DNA of 48,226 bases from Silene noctiflora (Eukaryota; Streptophyta; Magnoliopsida; Caryophyllales; Caryophyllaceae). Shown piece by piece: positions 11,827-22,032 of this stretch. The notes below the pieces were generated by a model. It saw only the letters and a program-made list of their open reading frames with translations, was not told where the DNA came from and did not search any database. The stretch lies in the NCBI GenBank assembly GCA_009801015.1, contig VHZZ01000176.1, positions 218,067-266,292 on the forward strand, given 5' to 3'. How positions within the stretch are numbered: position 1 is the first letter of the stretch; each line of letters starts with the position of its first letter. Made by a program: the position numbers and the translations under genes.

Positions 11827-12723
11827 CTAATTTTCGATCAGAGGTGCTTTTCGCAAGACACTGAACAACAATACGTTGCGTTGATAGCAAAGCCCGACTT
11901 CATCTCCTACCTTAAGCCCTCGTCTCACGACAAAATCTCTCTTCCAGTTATCCGTCAGTGCAATAGACCCAGTTGAAGGCCATCTCTTCAATTTCTGATC
12001 AACCCAACTCCCTGTATCACAGTCAAACACCTCCAACGCGAGCCCACTTGACTCAACTTCCTTCCTGCTCGACTCATCGAGATAGTTCAGGATGTGTGGC
12101 TCAGCTATCTTCCGACTGATCAGTAGCCTGTGTTGGTCATTACAGTCACTTTTAGTCAGCACCTTCTTTACTGTCCACTCTACTTCAACTGGTACTGTCC
12201 CTACTGCTGCTGCTGCAACATCTGCAACATTCACATCATCAGGAATGTACATACTCAGTGGCATAACGTCGAGAACAGTTTCAGTTTCAGTTTCAGTTTC
12301 AGGCACAGAATCCGTCGAATATGTACTGTTCTCGCGACAGACAGCAGTTGCATCATCTGACAGTACAGTCCTACTCAAAACAGGATTAGTATCAGCACAA
12401 GGGGGTGAAACAGAAAGCGAAAGTGTTAAATCCAGACAAATACCAGTACTGTTACTGTATTTTTCAGAAACTTTCGAATCTTTCGACAGAAAGAAATCAT
12501 TAAAGGGTGCACCATTCAACTGAACATCATCAAACAAGCCAAATTCAATGCTGCTATCAAGATTCAGATTAAATCTTGGTATTTTTTTAGCAGACCCAGA
12601 TGAAGATTCAGCATTAAGATCGAAAACCGTTTCCGGGTTATACACCATTGAAGTCCCTGAACTATCTGAACAAACACTATCTGAACAAACATCAGATTGT
12701 TTCCTCGTATTCATCATCATCAT
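11827..12723 (-). CDS. B3-domain protein with EAR-type repression motif (298 aa, single exon)
   Basis: Residues about 183-290 read as a B3 DNA-binding fold, from WTVKKVLTKSDCND through RWPSTGSIALTDNWKRDFV to LKVGDEVGLCYQRNVLLF; the family binds DNA in the nucleus. The closest match I recall is the small plant group of B3 proteins like At2g33720, not the ARF or ABI3 classes. The start at 12723 is the first ATG (four Met codons in a row); the frame is open farther upstream but has no ATG. LDLTLSLS at about 97-104 fits the LxLxL EAR motif that recruits co-repressors, and NLNLD at 52-56 is similar. A six-base repeat encodes a Thr-Glu run near 142-149. It faces WRKY20 tail to tail. Subfamily and repressor activity are inferences. 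Confidence 0.88.
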   Translation of the reverse strand: MMMMNTRKQSDVCSDSVCSDSSGTSMVYNPETVFDLNAESSSGSAKKIPRFNLNLDSSIEFGLFDDVQLNGAPFNDFFLSKDSKVSEKYSNSTGICLDLTLSLSVSPPCADTNPVLSRTVLSDDATAVCRENSTYSTDSVPETETETETVLDVMPLSMYIPDDVNVADVAAAAVGTVPVEVEWTVKKVLTKSDCNDQHRLLISRKIAEPHILNYLDESSRKEVESSGLALEVFDCDTGSWVDQKLKRWPSTGSIALTDNWKRDFVVRRGLKVGDEVGLCYQRNVLLFSVLRKAPLIEN

Positions 12724-12886
12724 TATCAATGATGAATAAATTGATGAAAATAATTGTTTTTTTAATGGATTAATGAAAAATAACAATTCTTGAGCTAGGG
12801 ATTTATGCAACAAGTAAGATTATTACTTGGATTTTGATTAGAATTAAGAAAGTTGAGATCTTTAGTGGTGTAATTGAGCAACGGTC

Positions 12887-12893
12887 GTATATA
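12887..12893 (-). promoter_or_regulatory. Possible TATA box of the B3 gene
   Basis: Minus-strand TATATAC, about 165 nt upstream of the first ATG. The distance leaves room for a leader of roughly 130 nt. It is the best TATA-like match I found just upstream, but TATA words are common in DNA this AT-rich. Confidence 0.3.
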
Positions 12894-12967
12894 CTATGAA
12901 CAAGTTATAGTATTGGCGCCAGATTATAAAACCCTACGCGCATTCAACATCTTTTAGAATTAGGAAT

Positions 12968-13935
12968 TTATAATGGAGTTTTATTTTGGAAAGGGTTTGG
13001 ATTCGGGTGTCGGATTTGGAAAAGTTAGATTAATTATTTCGGTATTTGAAACAAAAGAAGTGTAATAAGTCGGAATTTAAAATTTAAGAAAATAGGACGT
13101 GTGTAGTAAGATTTAGATATGGAAGATTGTGACTTGCGAGACACACGAAATGCCATTCCTAGTGGTAACATATTAATAATTGCTTTTGATAAATTAATAG
13201 TTGTCTTGGAGAAATATTGTCATTTATAGTGAGTTTTTAATTTGAAAAATCTTTAATTTGGGTGTTAGATTTGGAAAAGTTTGATTAATTATTACGGTCC
13301 TTGTAAAGAAAATAGTATAATGAGTCGGAATTTAAAATTTAAGAAAATAGGTTTTCATAGAGTATGATTTAGATTTCGGAGGTTGTGACTTGTGAGACAC
13401 GAAATGTTACTGCTAGTTCTAACAATCACTTTTGATAAGTTAATAACGGACTTAAAGAGACACTGTCATTTGGAATTAAATTTTAATTTATAAAGTTTTC
13501 AATTTGAGTGTTAGATTTGGAAAAGTTGGATTAATTATTACGTGTTTGTAAGGAAAATAGTGTGGTGAGTCGGAATTTAAAATTTAAGGAAATATAGGTT
13601 GTGACTTGTGAGATAAGATATGTCACTCATTGTAGTAATCGTCACTTCTGATAAGCTGATAATTATCTTAAATAAACATTGTCCGTCATTTATAGTAGAG
13701 TTTTAATTTCGAAAGTTTTCAATTTGAGTGTTAAATCTGAAAAAGTTAGATAATTATTTCGGTGTTTGAAAAGAAGATAGTGTAATGAGTCGGAATATAA
13801 AATTTAAGAAACTAGGATGTGTGTAGTAAGATTTAGATTTGAGAGGTTGTGACTTGTGAAACACGAAATGTCACTCCTAGTGATAACCATCACTTCTGAT
13901 AAGTCGATACCTGTCTTACGTAAATATTGACATGC
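12968..13935 (+). repeat. Tandem array, four diverged copies of a 220-255 bp unit
   Basis: The landmark GTGTTAGATTTGGAAAAGTT (with variants) starts at about 13007, 13262, 13508 and 13728, and the landmark GAGTCGGAATTTAAAATTTA at about 13068, 13323, 13568 and 13788. Between them each unit carries GGTTGTGACTTGTGAGACAC, then ACTTCTGATAAGT. Spacings are about 255, 246 and 220 bp. There is no coding content. Related fragments appear to continue near 14475-14550 (CACTCACAATGACATTTC..GATAAGCCGATAGC). Confidence 0.88.
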
Positions 13936-14780
13936 ATGTAACTGTTTTTTCTTAAAATTTTAAAAAAGTTATAGACACTATTCATTTATTGCCTATATAA
14001 ACCACTACTTTTTTTTTAGGTTAAAGCACAAGTGTGAAGATTGTTATTTCATATAGATTGCGTCTAAATCCAAAATAGTTTGCGGGAAATCATAAGTACA
14101 AAAAACCTCATCCCTATAGTTCTAAAAATTCGAGCAACGAGGTGAACACCATTATTGTAATCCCACTTGACATGATTACATATATACCTTCCTTTAACTA
14201 CCATTAACAAGGACAAACCCAACTCGTTTATTCGTAAATTTTGCATACAACAATCTCACCCGTAAATCAAACTCAGATACAATATTATGTTACATTAACC
14301 TAGAAATCATACCATATGAAATAATTAAAATTACTCCAAAATAAGAAACCTACCTAACCTAATGAATACCTAAAATCATAGATTCATAAATGTATGAACG
14401 AGTAAACACGTATAAATACCATTTTTACACTATTCCCGTTTACTTACCTAGATTGCTACTTGGAGTAACATATATTCAATGTCACTCACAATGACATTTC
14501 TAATTCGACACCGTTATTCTCGATAAGCCGATAGCTGAATCACTGTCTTTCTAGTCCATACACAAAGTTTCATTCACTATCCATCCATTAGATCATCAAG
14601 TACAAATTCTACTGCGTGGAGTAACATGCCTATTTTTAATAACCATTCACAATAACAATCCTAACCGAATCATAAATTTTACATTAGACGACCTTACATG
14701 CAAATCCGACATAAAAATATATTCACATTTTCAATATTATGTTACATTAATCTAGCAATCATACCATATAACAATTAATT
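13936..14780. other. Intergenic DNA with decayed pieces of the neighbouring array
   Basis: No gene seen. A segment at about 14475-14550 resembles the end of the tandem unit at 12968-13935. The remainder is A/T-rich and unassigned. Confidence 0.45.
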
Positions 14781-15003
14781 CAGCAAATCTCTTGTGCGAC
14801 TGTTTTTTCGTGTTTTTTGACAAAATGTGACTACTTTTTGGTAAATAGTTGCCACTTTATAGTAAATTGTGACCACCTTAAAAAAATGGACATTTTTCAT
14901 CCTGAAAAGTGGTCACTATTTACCCAAAAGTGGTAACAATTTACCAAAAAATGGTCATTTTTTTTCTGATCACACGTACGACGGTCTTAAAGTAGAATTT
15001 GCG
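14781..15003. mobile_element. Mutator-type hairpin MITE with perfect 9-bp target duplication
   Basis: 223 bp between two copies of CAATTAATT (14772-14780 and 15004-15012). The ends CAGCAAATCTC and (reverse complement) CGCAAATTCTA are imperfect inverted repeats. The interior is a long imperfect hairpin, with GGTAAATAGTTGCCAC and TGGTCACTATTTACC words on opposite arms. No coding capacity. The 9-bp duplication points to a Mutator-like transposase in trans. Confidence 0.85.
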
Positions 15004-15897
15004 CAATTAATTAATCCCTAAATCACTCAAAAACAAGAACCCTACCAAACCTAATTACCTAACCTAATTACAAGATGGATCCCTAAAATCATGGATTTAT
15101 AAATTATAAACAAGTAAAAAGACAAAAATACCCTTTTCACACAATTCCCATTCACATTCACACCCATACATGACATGTCAAAGGTTTCAAAGTCTTCATT
15201 CAATCTATTGAACTCTCAATCCATCACTCATTTATAACACCAATCTAGGCAATCTTCATGTTCTTCCCCCTTTTTTTCATCTCTCTTCTAACCCTAATTT
15301 GATATTTTCTCCTCTTTTTTCTCCTTCATACACCCTTTCTTCACTTAATTATTACCACCCAAATCCCCAAATTTTCAGCTAGTTTCATAGTTTTCTGGGT
15401 TTTTTTCCCATTAATCTGTTGTTAATTCTGTTTGGTTAGAGTAAAAGATTGATTTTTGAGACTAATTACAACTGCCCATTTCATTTATTTGATGAATATA
15501 GCAGAAATTGTTGTAAAAAATCAAATCTTTTGACATGAACTATGATCACTGTGTTTCTCAGTTTGAACCCTTTTCTCGTGACTCTGATCTAGGGTTTATA
15601 GCTCTGATCTTTCTATTTCTGTAGAATTTTTATGTATATTTTCAACTTTTTGATGATTTTTGTACAGAATATTATTTCGACTTTTAAGGGGTTTAACTGT
15701 AACCAGCTAGGGTTTCTGCTATGATACCGAAACCCGGAAATTAATAGGTTATTTGTGAAAATTGATGTGTTAGATGAGCTCATTAGATGAAATTAAATAT
15801 ATTTGGGTGGGTGCAATTTGTTAGGATCTTTAGTGTTGACTGTTGTAGTTAGGTTTAGTTGGTGGACTTTGATCTGTTAGGAGTTGCCCACGTTGTA
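15004..15897 (+). promoter_or_regulatory. Promoter and 5' leader region of the BAH-Agenet gene
   Basis: A pyrimidine-rich stretch around 15250-15400 followed by several hundred bases without a usable frame up to the ATG at 15898. This looks like a promoter plus a long leader, possibly with a leader intron, but I cannot fix the transcription start or an intron. Confidence 0.4.
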
Positions 15898-18800
15898 ATG
15901 GCGGAAAATGAGGTGTTTTTTGTGGAGTGGATGGAGGAATTTGTGTCACAGGAGCGGGGTAGCCGTGTAGTTCATTATTTACTTAAGGATTCTGAGGGGA
16001 ATTCAGTCCTTGCTGTGGTGGGCACTGAGAGGAGTCTTAGGCATATGGTGTATGTCGTTGCTGACGAGTTTTTGAGTCACTCTTGTACTGATAATACTAT
16101 ACAAGCCGGGTTTAAATGGAGATCGAGAAGGGAGGTGGTTGATTGGCTTACTTCTATGCTGTCTAAGCAGCAGCAAACAGGTGATCCATGAATGTTATTG
16201 TCTTGTTATTATGAATTTGATGTGTTTGTTTGATCTTGTTGCTGAAGTTTCGGATGTGAATGACTCGTTATTGTTTGGTTTTCGATTGTGATGGAATAAT
16301 GCTAAATGGTTCACTAAAAGTAGACAGTATTGTCGTCGTAGTTTTCATTTTGGGTCATCTGGATACTGCCTCTTTGTGTAACTAAGAGTCTAAGACAAGG
16401 TAATGTCTTACATCTGCCCCTCTTGCCTGCAATTTGCGGGACCCCTTGAGGCACTGGTAATGTTATTGGTGCTGCAGTTTCGGATGCCTTGTGAGTGAAA
16501 TTTAACTGTTTTTTTATTATATTATGTTGGTATGGCTGTTGTGTATGTAATTGACGTGCTCTAGATAAGTGAACGCGAAGCTGAAAGCATTGTATGAAAC
16601 TTGGAAAGTTCATTCAAGACTAAAGAGTACTTGTGGGTTCACCTCTTAATGTTTGGGGCTTTAGTTAAGTGTTTACGGTCTCTCGTTAGTATGGCAATGT
16701 CTTTGTGGAAATATTATTTTTTCTCTATGAGTAAAATTATGTAACAAAAGATAAAGTAAAAATGACTGGTAGATACCATATGCATATGTCGTCAACATAG
16801 AGCGTACTCATAGGATTCTTTTGTCTTTGCAGATTATTTCGACATAGATATTGTCAAAGGGGTCAGTGTAGCCGTCTAGATGTTCTTTATCTTGATGTTA
16901 CATGTCATCTTCTTGTGTAGTTAGATTGAGGTTAGTCCCTTGTTTTAGTAGTACCATTTGTGTTTTATCTTTATACAATGCTTAATTGCTTATAGTCCGT
17001 GATGTCACTTTTTTGGCGCTTCGTTGGGAAACTTGACTACAATTTCTAACTTTGGTTTGTCATCTCTTGTTATGATTTTGAATTTTTGATTCACATCTTT
17101 AGTTTAGACTGTAGAGCCATATTATTAAGCAGCTTCTATGCCGCGCTGTCTAGAGGAACTGAAACGTGGAGATTTATTTTAAATTGACTAGCCAAAATGA
17201 AGCTGTGTTTGCTATGTTATTGTTAAATGTTAATTAAAAAGTTGAAAATGTCTAGCGTAGTTTGGTTTGTAGACTACCATCTGTTTGATACAAACTCACA
17301 ATAGCGAATTAGCGAGCCATCTGGGACTTTGTTTTTACTGATGACAGTAGCTGACAATATTTGTCATCAATGTGGAGCGTTATGTGTCCTATTGTCCCAC
17401 TATTCGTTGTTTACTATTACTCCGTACTTCCGAAAATTGTATGCATTATACATTCTAAGTCCCTGATAATTTTAGCAGAATCTCCAGGAGTTTCAACGCG
17501 CTCTTTTGGATCAAGCGCTCAACTTTTCTCGGTGGCTGATAAAATGGTTAGTTCTCACACTTCAGTCAGTTTCCCCCTACCACGAACACACATATACATA
17601 TTATAACTCGTTCGAACTTCCAACCTATATCCTGAATTTTATTTTGTGCATCGATGAATTGGATCAGGATCATCGTGTGAGAAACTTTAAGCAATCTTAC
17701 TCAGATATTGTGTGGTTGGGTGCTTCATGGACCTGTGGAAAGCAGCTGAAACACTTTCCTGGATTTTGCAGAAATGGCACTACAATAGCAGTGAGTACCG
17801 AGTAGTCTGAGTACCTAATTTTTCAACATACAGTAGACGGAGTACTTCTTTCCTCTCACCAATTATCAATACCTTTCTGTTTGGTTCGTGTTGTTGTGCC
17901 TATATTGTGCATGTGCTCTTAGTTGTTGTTCACAGGTTTAACTTTGATATTCTTCAGGTTCAGTCTTTCGTTTTTGTGATGGCTAAGGAAGAAAATCGCT
18001 ATGTAGCTTATTTGGAGGATATGTATGAAGATAAGAAGGGGCAGAAGAAAGTCAAAGTAAGATGGTTTCATCACAGTCAGGAAGTGAAGGGTGTGGTTCG
18101 TTTGCGGAATTCTCACCCCAAGGAAGTTTATATTACACCATACACCCAGGTGATAAGTGTTGAGTGTGTCGATGGCCCGGCTATAGTGTTAACTCGTGAG
18201 CATTTTGAGAAGTGCATAGGCGGTTTTCCTGACGGTTTACTCGGGAAAGTTCATGTCTGCTTCCGTCAATTTAGAAGCAACAAAATCAAACCATTTGATT
18301 TAAGCAAATTGAGGGGTTATTGTGATCAACCCCTTATCTCTTGCCTGGACTCCGACACCCTTCTTAACTCAGATTCTGGGATTAAGGTTTTTGAGAAAGA
18401 TGAGTTTTCAGGGAAACGAGTTAAGAGAAAAAGGAATTCTGAGGACAAGGGCCTACAACAGAAGAAAACAATGCGTGCACCACTTTTTGGAAGTGGTTAC
18501 TCTGGTATGTCTGATAGAAAAGCGCTGTTCTCTAAGAATTTGAATTCCGGAAGGTGGCACACCCAACTATTCAAGGTTCATGACAAAATAGAGCTGCTGT
18601 GTCAGGACAGCGGCATCCGAGGCTGCTGGTTTAGATGTACTATCTTGGAGATTTCTAGAAAACAGATAAAACTTGAATATAGTGATCTCGAGGACCAAGA
18701 TGGATGTGGAAACCTTAAGGTACGATCCGTTCTCCTTGCTGAATTTTAAGCTGCTCATTAACCTTGATATGGCTTTGGACTTCTGGGTATGACATGCTTC

Positions 18801-20819
18801 AATGTTTATATCAAGCTTAATGTGAATGTTCTTAAATCAGAACTAAGTTAAAGTGAGGTAATGAGTTTACTGGCATTGCGATGCTCATTAATTGATGTAA
18901 ATGACCTTTACGTTGTACAAATCCAGGAATGGGTTCCCGCTTTTAGGTTGGCCGCACTAGACAAACTCGGAATGAGATGCCTTGAACGACCTGCGATAAG
19001 ACCTTCCTCTCCTGTTACCAATATGTTGGATGCTAAATTTGAGATAGGGGATCCAGTTGATGCATGGTGGAGCGATGGCTGGTGGGAAGGTGTCGTTACT
19101 GCAGTAAATAATGGTGAAGATGATAACCTGCAGGTCTACGCTCCAGGTACATGTTTTTTTCCCCTTCTTTAAAAGGGTATTTAATTGCCTACAAACCACT
19201 GCCTCTTTCCCGAATTTAGGGGTGTTTGGTTGAATGTTAGGTTGGGTTTATTTTGATTGGAGCTTCCATTGATTCCATTCCACCCGTTGGAATCTCGTAC
19301 CTCTCACCCCAAATTTCTAACTCTATTCCCACTAAAGTGTGAAACAATTAAACCAAACAACTTTGTATTTGTACGGGGTCCCATTCCTCCCTGTTATCTC
19401 ATTCCAGTCCATTCCACCATCTTGAATCAATGACCTCTCATCATCCTTTGACTTTAGTGATCAACCGACAGAACTTTAACTATTGGTTTCTACGTTTATT
19501 AAGATTTGTTAGTAACGTTTATTGCGAGTAAATATCAGTAAAATTCTAATTATGTGAACATTAAAGTCAAATGGAGACAATATATATAGGCGCAAATTCT
19601 TGTTTTAGACGGCCATTTTTCGTCTGAAGCTTTAGACGGGGATATGTGACCATTTTATGGTTAAATGTAACCACAATGGTACAGCCAGTGTTACACCTTA
19701 TGGTAACTTGTTTTTCGATAGTGGTCACATTTAGCTATAAAATGGTTACAAAATCCCGTCTTATTGCTTCAGACCAAAATGGCCCGTCTGAAAAAGCTGA
19801 TATATAGGATGGGGGCAGGCTATGTTACTTTGATTTCGTACTAACGGGATCACATCCTTGTCCAACACTGTAGGATATGAAACAAATATTTGATGATTTA
19901 AAGTCTTATTCTTGAACATCCATCTTATTGACTATAAAATTCTTTTAAGAATTTCAAATTCATGAACATTTTTTTTTTTTTGAAGATGTACTTGTATCCG
20001 TATCCTCCTTTCAGGATGTAGCCCCATGTCATAAAAATTAAATCCTTTTTAGTATGACACTTCAACACTGGGACATGCACCCATATCTAACACCCGTACT
20101 AGAGCCCAAGACCCCGCTAATCCGCTCAACATAGATGAAGTATGCATTTTAGTATCTAACCGATGTTTGAGACCACCTCTGTTTTCTGACGAACTATACA
20201 CGTTCCTGTCTCAGGGGAAAACCTGTTCTTAAATGTACCAAGAAAGGATATAAGAATTTCTAAAGATTGGGTTGGTGGGAATTGGATTGATGTTAAGGCG
20301 AACCGTGATATCCTCTCAGTAATTGGCCAAACGAGTAAGCTGACTACAAACTCGGCTATTGAGAATGCCGAGAAGGCTGACACTTCTGCACCCAAGACCG
20401 AAGTTGACGTAGATGAGGTCAAAGATGACCTTGATAATGGTTGTGATATCAACGAGAAAACTGAAGTTAGTGGAGATGAGGTCAAAGACGATCTTGATAA
20501 TGATCGTCTTATCAACGAGAAAACTGAAGTTGACGGAGATGAGGTCAAAGACGATCTTGTTGATGGTCATGTGAACGAGAAAAGTGACACTGATGACAGT
20601 AATCTTGGGGCTCAAGTGATGAAAAGTTCAGTTCTTAGTGAAGATGATACTGAAAAGGAAGGTAAACTTGATGCTCAAGTTACGAAGATTGTTGCTTCGG
20701 CTGAAGAGGAAAATTCTGGGGATAAAGATAAAGAAGCTTTAGAACCAATTGAAGAAAATTTGCCATTTTCCGAACAAGTTGAGGCTGAGATTGAGATTTC
20801 TCAAAATCCTGCTTCATGA
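15898..20819 (+). CDS. BAH plus Agenet (Tudor-like) domain protein, likely chromatin reader (686 aa, 6 exons)
   Basis: Exons: 15898-16180, 17479-17546, 17668-17790, 17958-18719, 18927-19146, 20215-20819; the joins keep frame. MAENEVFF is the first ATG in frame. Residues about 159-290 (VYVM/VFVMAKEENRYVAYLEDMYED, KVRWFHHSQEV, EVYITPYTQVISVECVDGP) form a BAH domain, known for binding nucleosomes or modified histones. Two Agenet modules follow: about 362-430 (KVHDKIELLCQDSGIRGCWF) and about 445-515 (FEIGDPVDAWWSDGWWEGVV). The tail beyond 540 is very acidic and has three copies of a 21-residue unit (20397-20582). The layout matches Arabidopsis At1g68580-type proteins from memory. The short exons 2 and 3 rest on splice logic and are slightly less certain. 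Nuclear action is inferred from the domains. Confidence 0.9.
16390..16470 (+). repeat. SINE-like 3' fragment in intron 1 of the BAH gene
   Basis: Contains TTTGCGGGACCCCTTGAGGC followed by ACTGGTAATGTTATTGG, matching a motif (GCGGGAGC.ATTGAGGCACTGGGGTAATGTTGTTG) that recurs in introns of two other genes of this window. Plant SINEs with a GTT/TTG-repeat tail have ends of this kind; the family name is not certain. Confidence 0.45.
19591..19799. mobile_element. Mutator-type hairpin MITE in BAH-gene intron 5, perfect 9-bp duplication
   Basis: 209 bp between ATATATAGG at 19582-19590 and 19800-19808. Ends: CGCAAATTCTTGTTTTAGAC on the left and an AAATGGCCCGTCTGAAAAAG right end whose complement matches around AGACGGGCCATTTT. 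The inner arms pair TGGTCACATTTAGC with words such as GGTTAAATGTAACC. The start resembles the elements at 33592 and 34942, so they probably belong to related families. Confidence 0.85.
20397..20582 (+). repeat. Three in-frame 63/63/60-bp repeats in the last exon of the BAH gene
   Basis: Units start at 20397, 20460 and 20523 and encode TEVDVDEVKDDLDNG.., TEVSGDEVKDDLDND.. and TEVDGDEVKDDLVDG.., each ending NEK. The third is one codon shorter. The repeat keeps the frame and lies in the acidic tail. Confidence 0.92.
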
Positions 20820-22032
20820 CAGTATCGGGATCGACCACCTATTTAGGAGCCAGTTTGTCACTGTACAGAACTAGTGTAACTTTTGTGTAGAGAAAGAGAG
20901 GTGATGATGGGATTCCCTTCATCATGCTAGAAGGGTAAATTATTCCTTCGATTGCCACCGGATAAAAATCCAAGTTCAGGCACTAGAAATCCATTTATCA
21001 GGTTATGGTCTTGCTTTTGTTCCATCCTGTAAGTTTTTAACATGTTGAACAATTTACAGAATTGTATTATCTAAGATATTGCTACTTACTATTTAATTAT
21101 ATTAAGGCTTCTTTCACCAGATATATTAACGGTCTCAAACAAGACGGTCTCACACAATATGTGCACGTCTTAATTTTTTTATGTATGCGACCATCTGATA
21201 AGAGATTACTTGGTATTATACCTCAAAAGTCGAACATTGCTTACACGATTTATTTGGCGCAAATCTTATTTACCCGTCCAAGGGTAAATAATGTGATTGG
21301 GTGGTTTTTCCGACTTATCTGTTGCCGAAAATAGAAAGGTAATTGAGATACAGTAAAGCAAAGGACAGGTGAGTAAAAAATTTTCAATGAGATTAAATAT
21401 GCAAACAAGAACAAGTGGTCGGATTAAAGTGCTAAATCCCATTTCTGAAATGTGGTTCTTACAAGACTAGAATCGAATGATACAAGCTTACAAAAGTCGG
21501 AAACAAATGATCAAACAAACTATGGGTCTGCAGTCTGCACTTTCATTCTAATGCAGCAAAAACTCGGCCTGACATGCTTCAGTTCTGCATTCACCGTCAT
21601 CAGTTTCTTATATTTTTGTACAGTCCTGCAAAATTAACACTGTATCACAATTCACACATCACACCATCAAATACGCAGGAACTCAGCGAGAACAATGGTT
21701 TAACTTTGTGTTAGACGAGTCTGTGATACCACCTTGTGAGCATTGATAAAAGGTTCAGTGCTACAGCGACTGCATTCTAGATGTTACTGACAGCATTAGG
21801 TGCAATAATTGAGCCTAGGTCGCAATCTAGTAATTTTGATATCATTGTTGAAACGCATATTGAGGGAGTAGTGCTTACATACTCATGATCCAATTTAAGG
21901 CATCAAAACTATACTCATCATTATGCAGCATTTCGACTCAATTATTTAAACAAGAACTGTAGATACAGGCGTAATAATAGGTCCTATCAAATCCAGAAGG
22001 CAAAATAGGACTTGATGGCTTACCAGAAGGCT
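20820..22032. other. Convergent gap between the BAH and S10 genes
   Basis: 1.2 kb containing two 3' UTRs. An AAGACGG-containing fragment at about 21130-21165 resembles pieces of the hairpin MITEs seen elsewhere but has no clear ends. No gene seen. Confidence 0.5.

Noticed and set aside
12092-12523. 143-codon plus-strand open frame
   Set aside because: It is the antisense shadow of the B3 gene, low complexity and without a domain.
12724-12813. Upstream extension of the B3 protein by 30 residues
   Set aside because: The extension has no ATG (it would begin with TTG); the first ATG in frame is at 12723.
13000-13940. CRISPR-like or regulatory repeat array
   Set aside because: The units are long, diverged and adjacent without spacers, in a plant nuclear context; this is an ordinary tandem array.
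19219-19367. Possible PIF/Harbinger MITE starting GGGGTGTTTGGTT
   Set aside because: A partly complementary AAACCAAACAAC lies at 19350-19361, but no 3-bp duplication or full inverted end could be confirmed.
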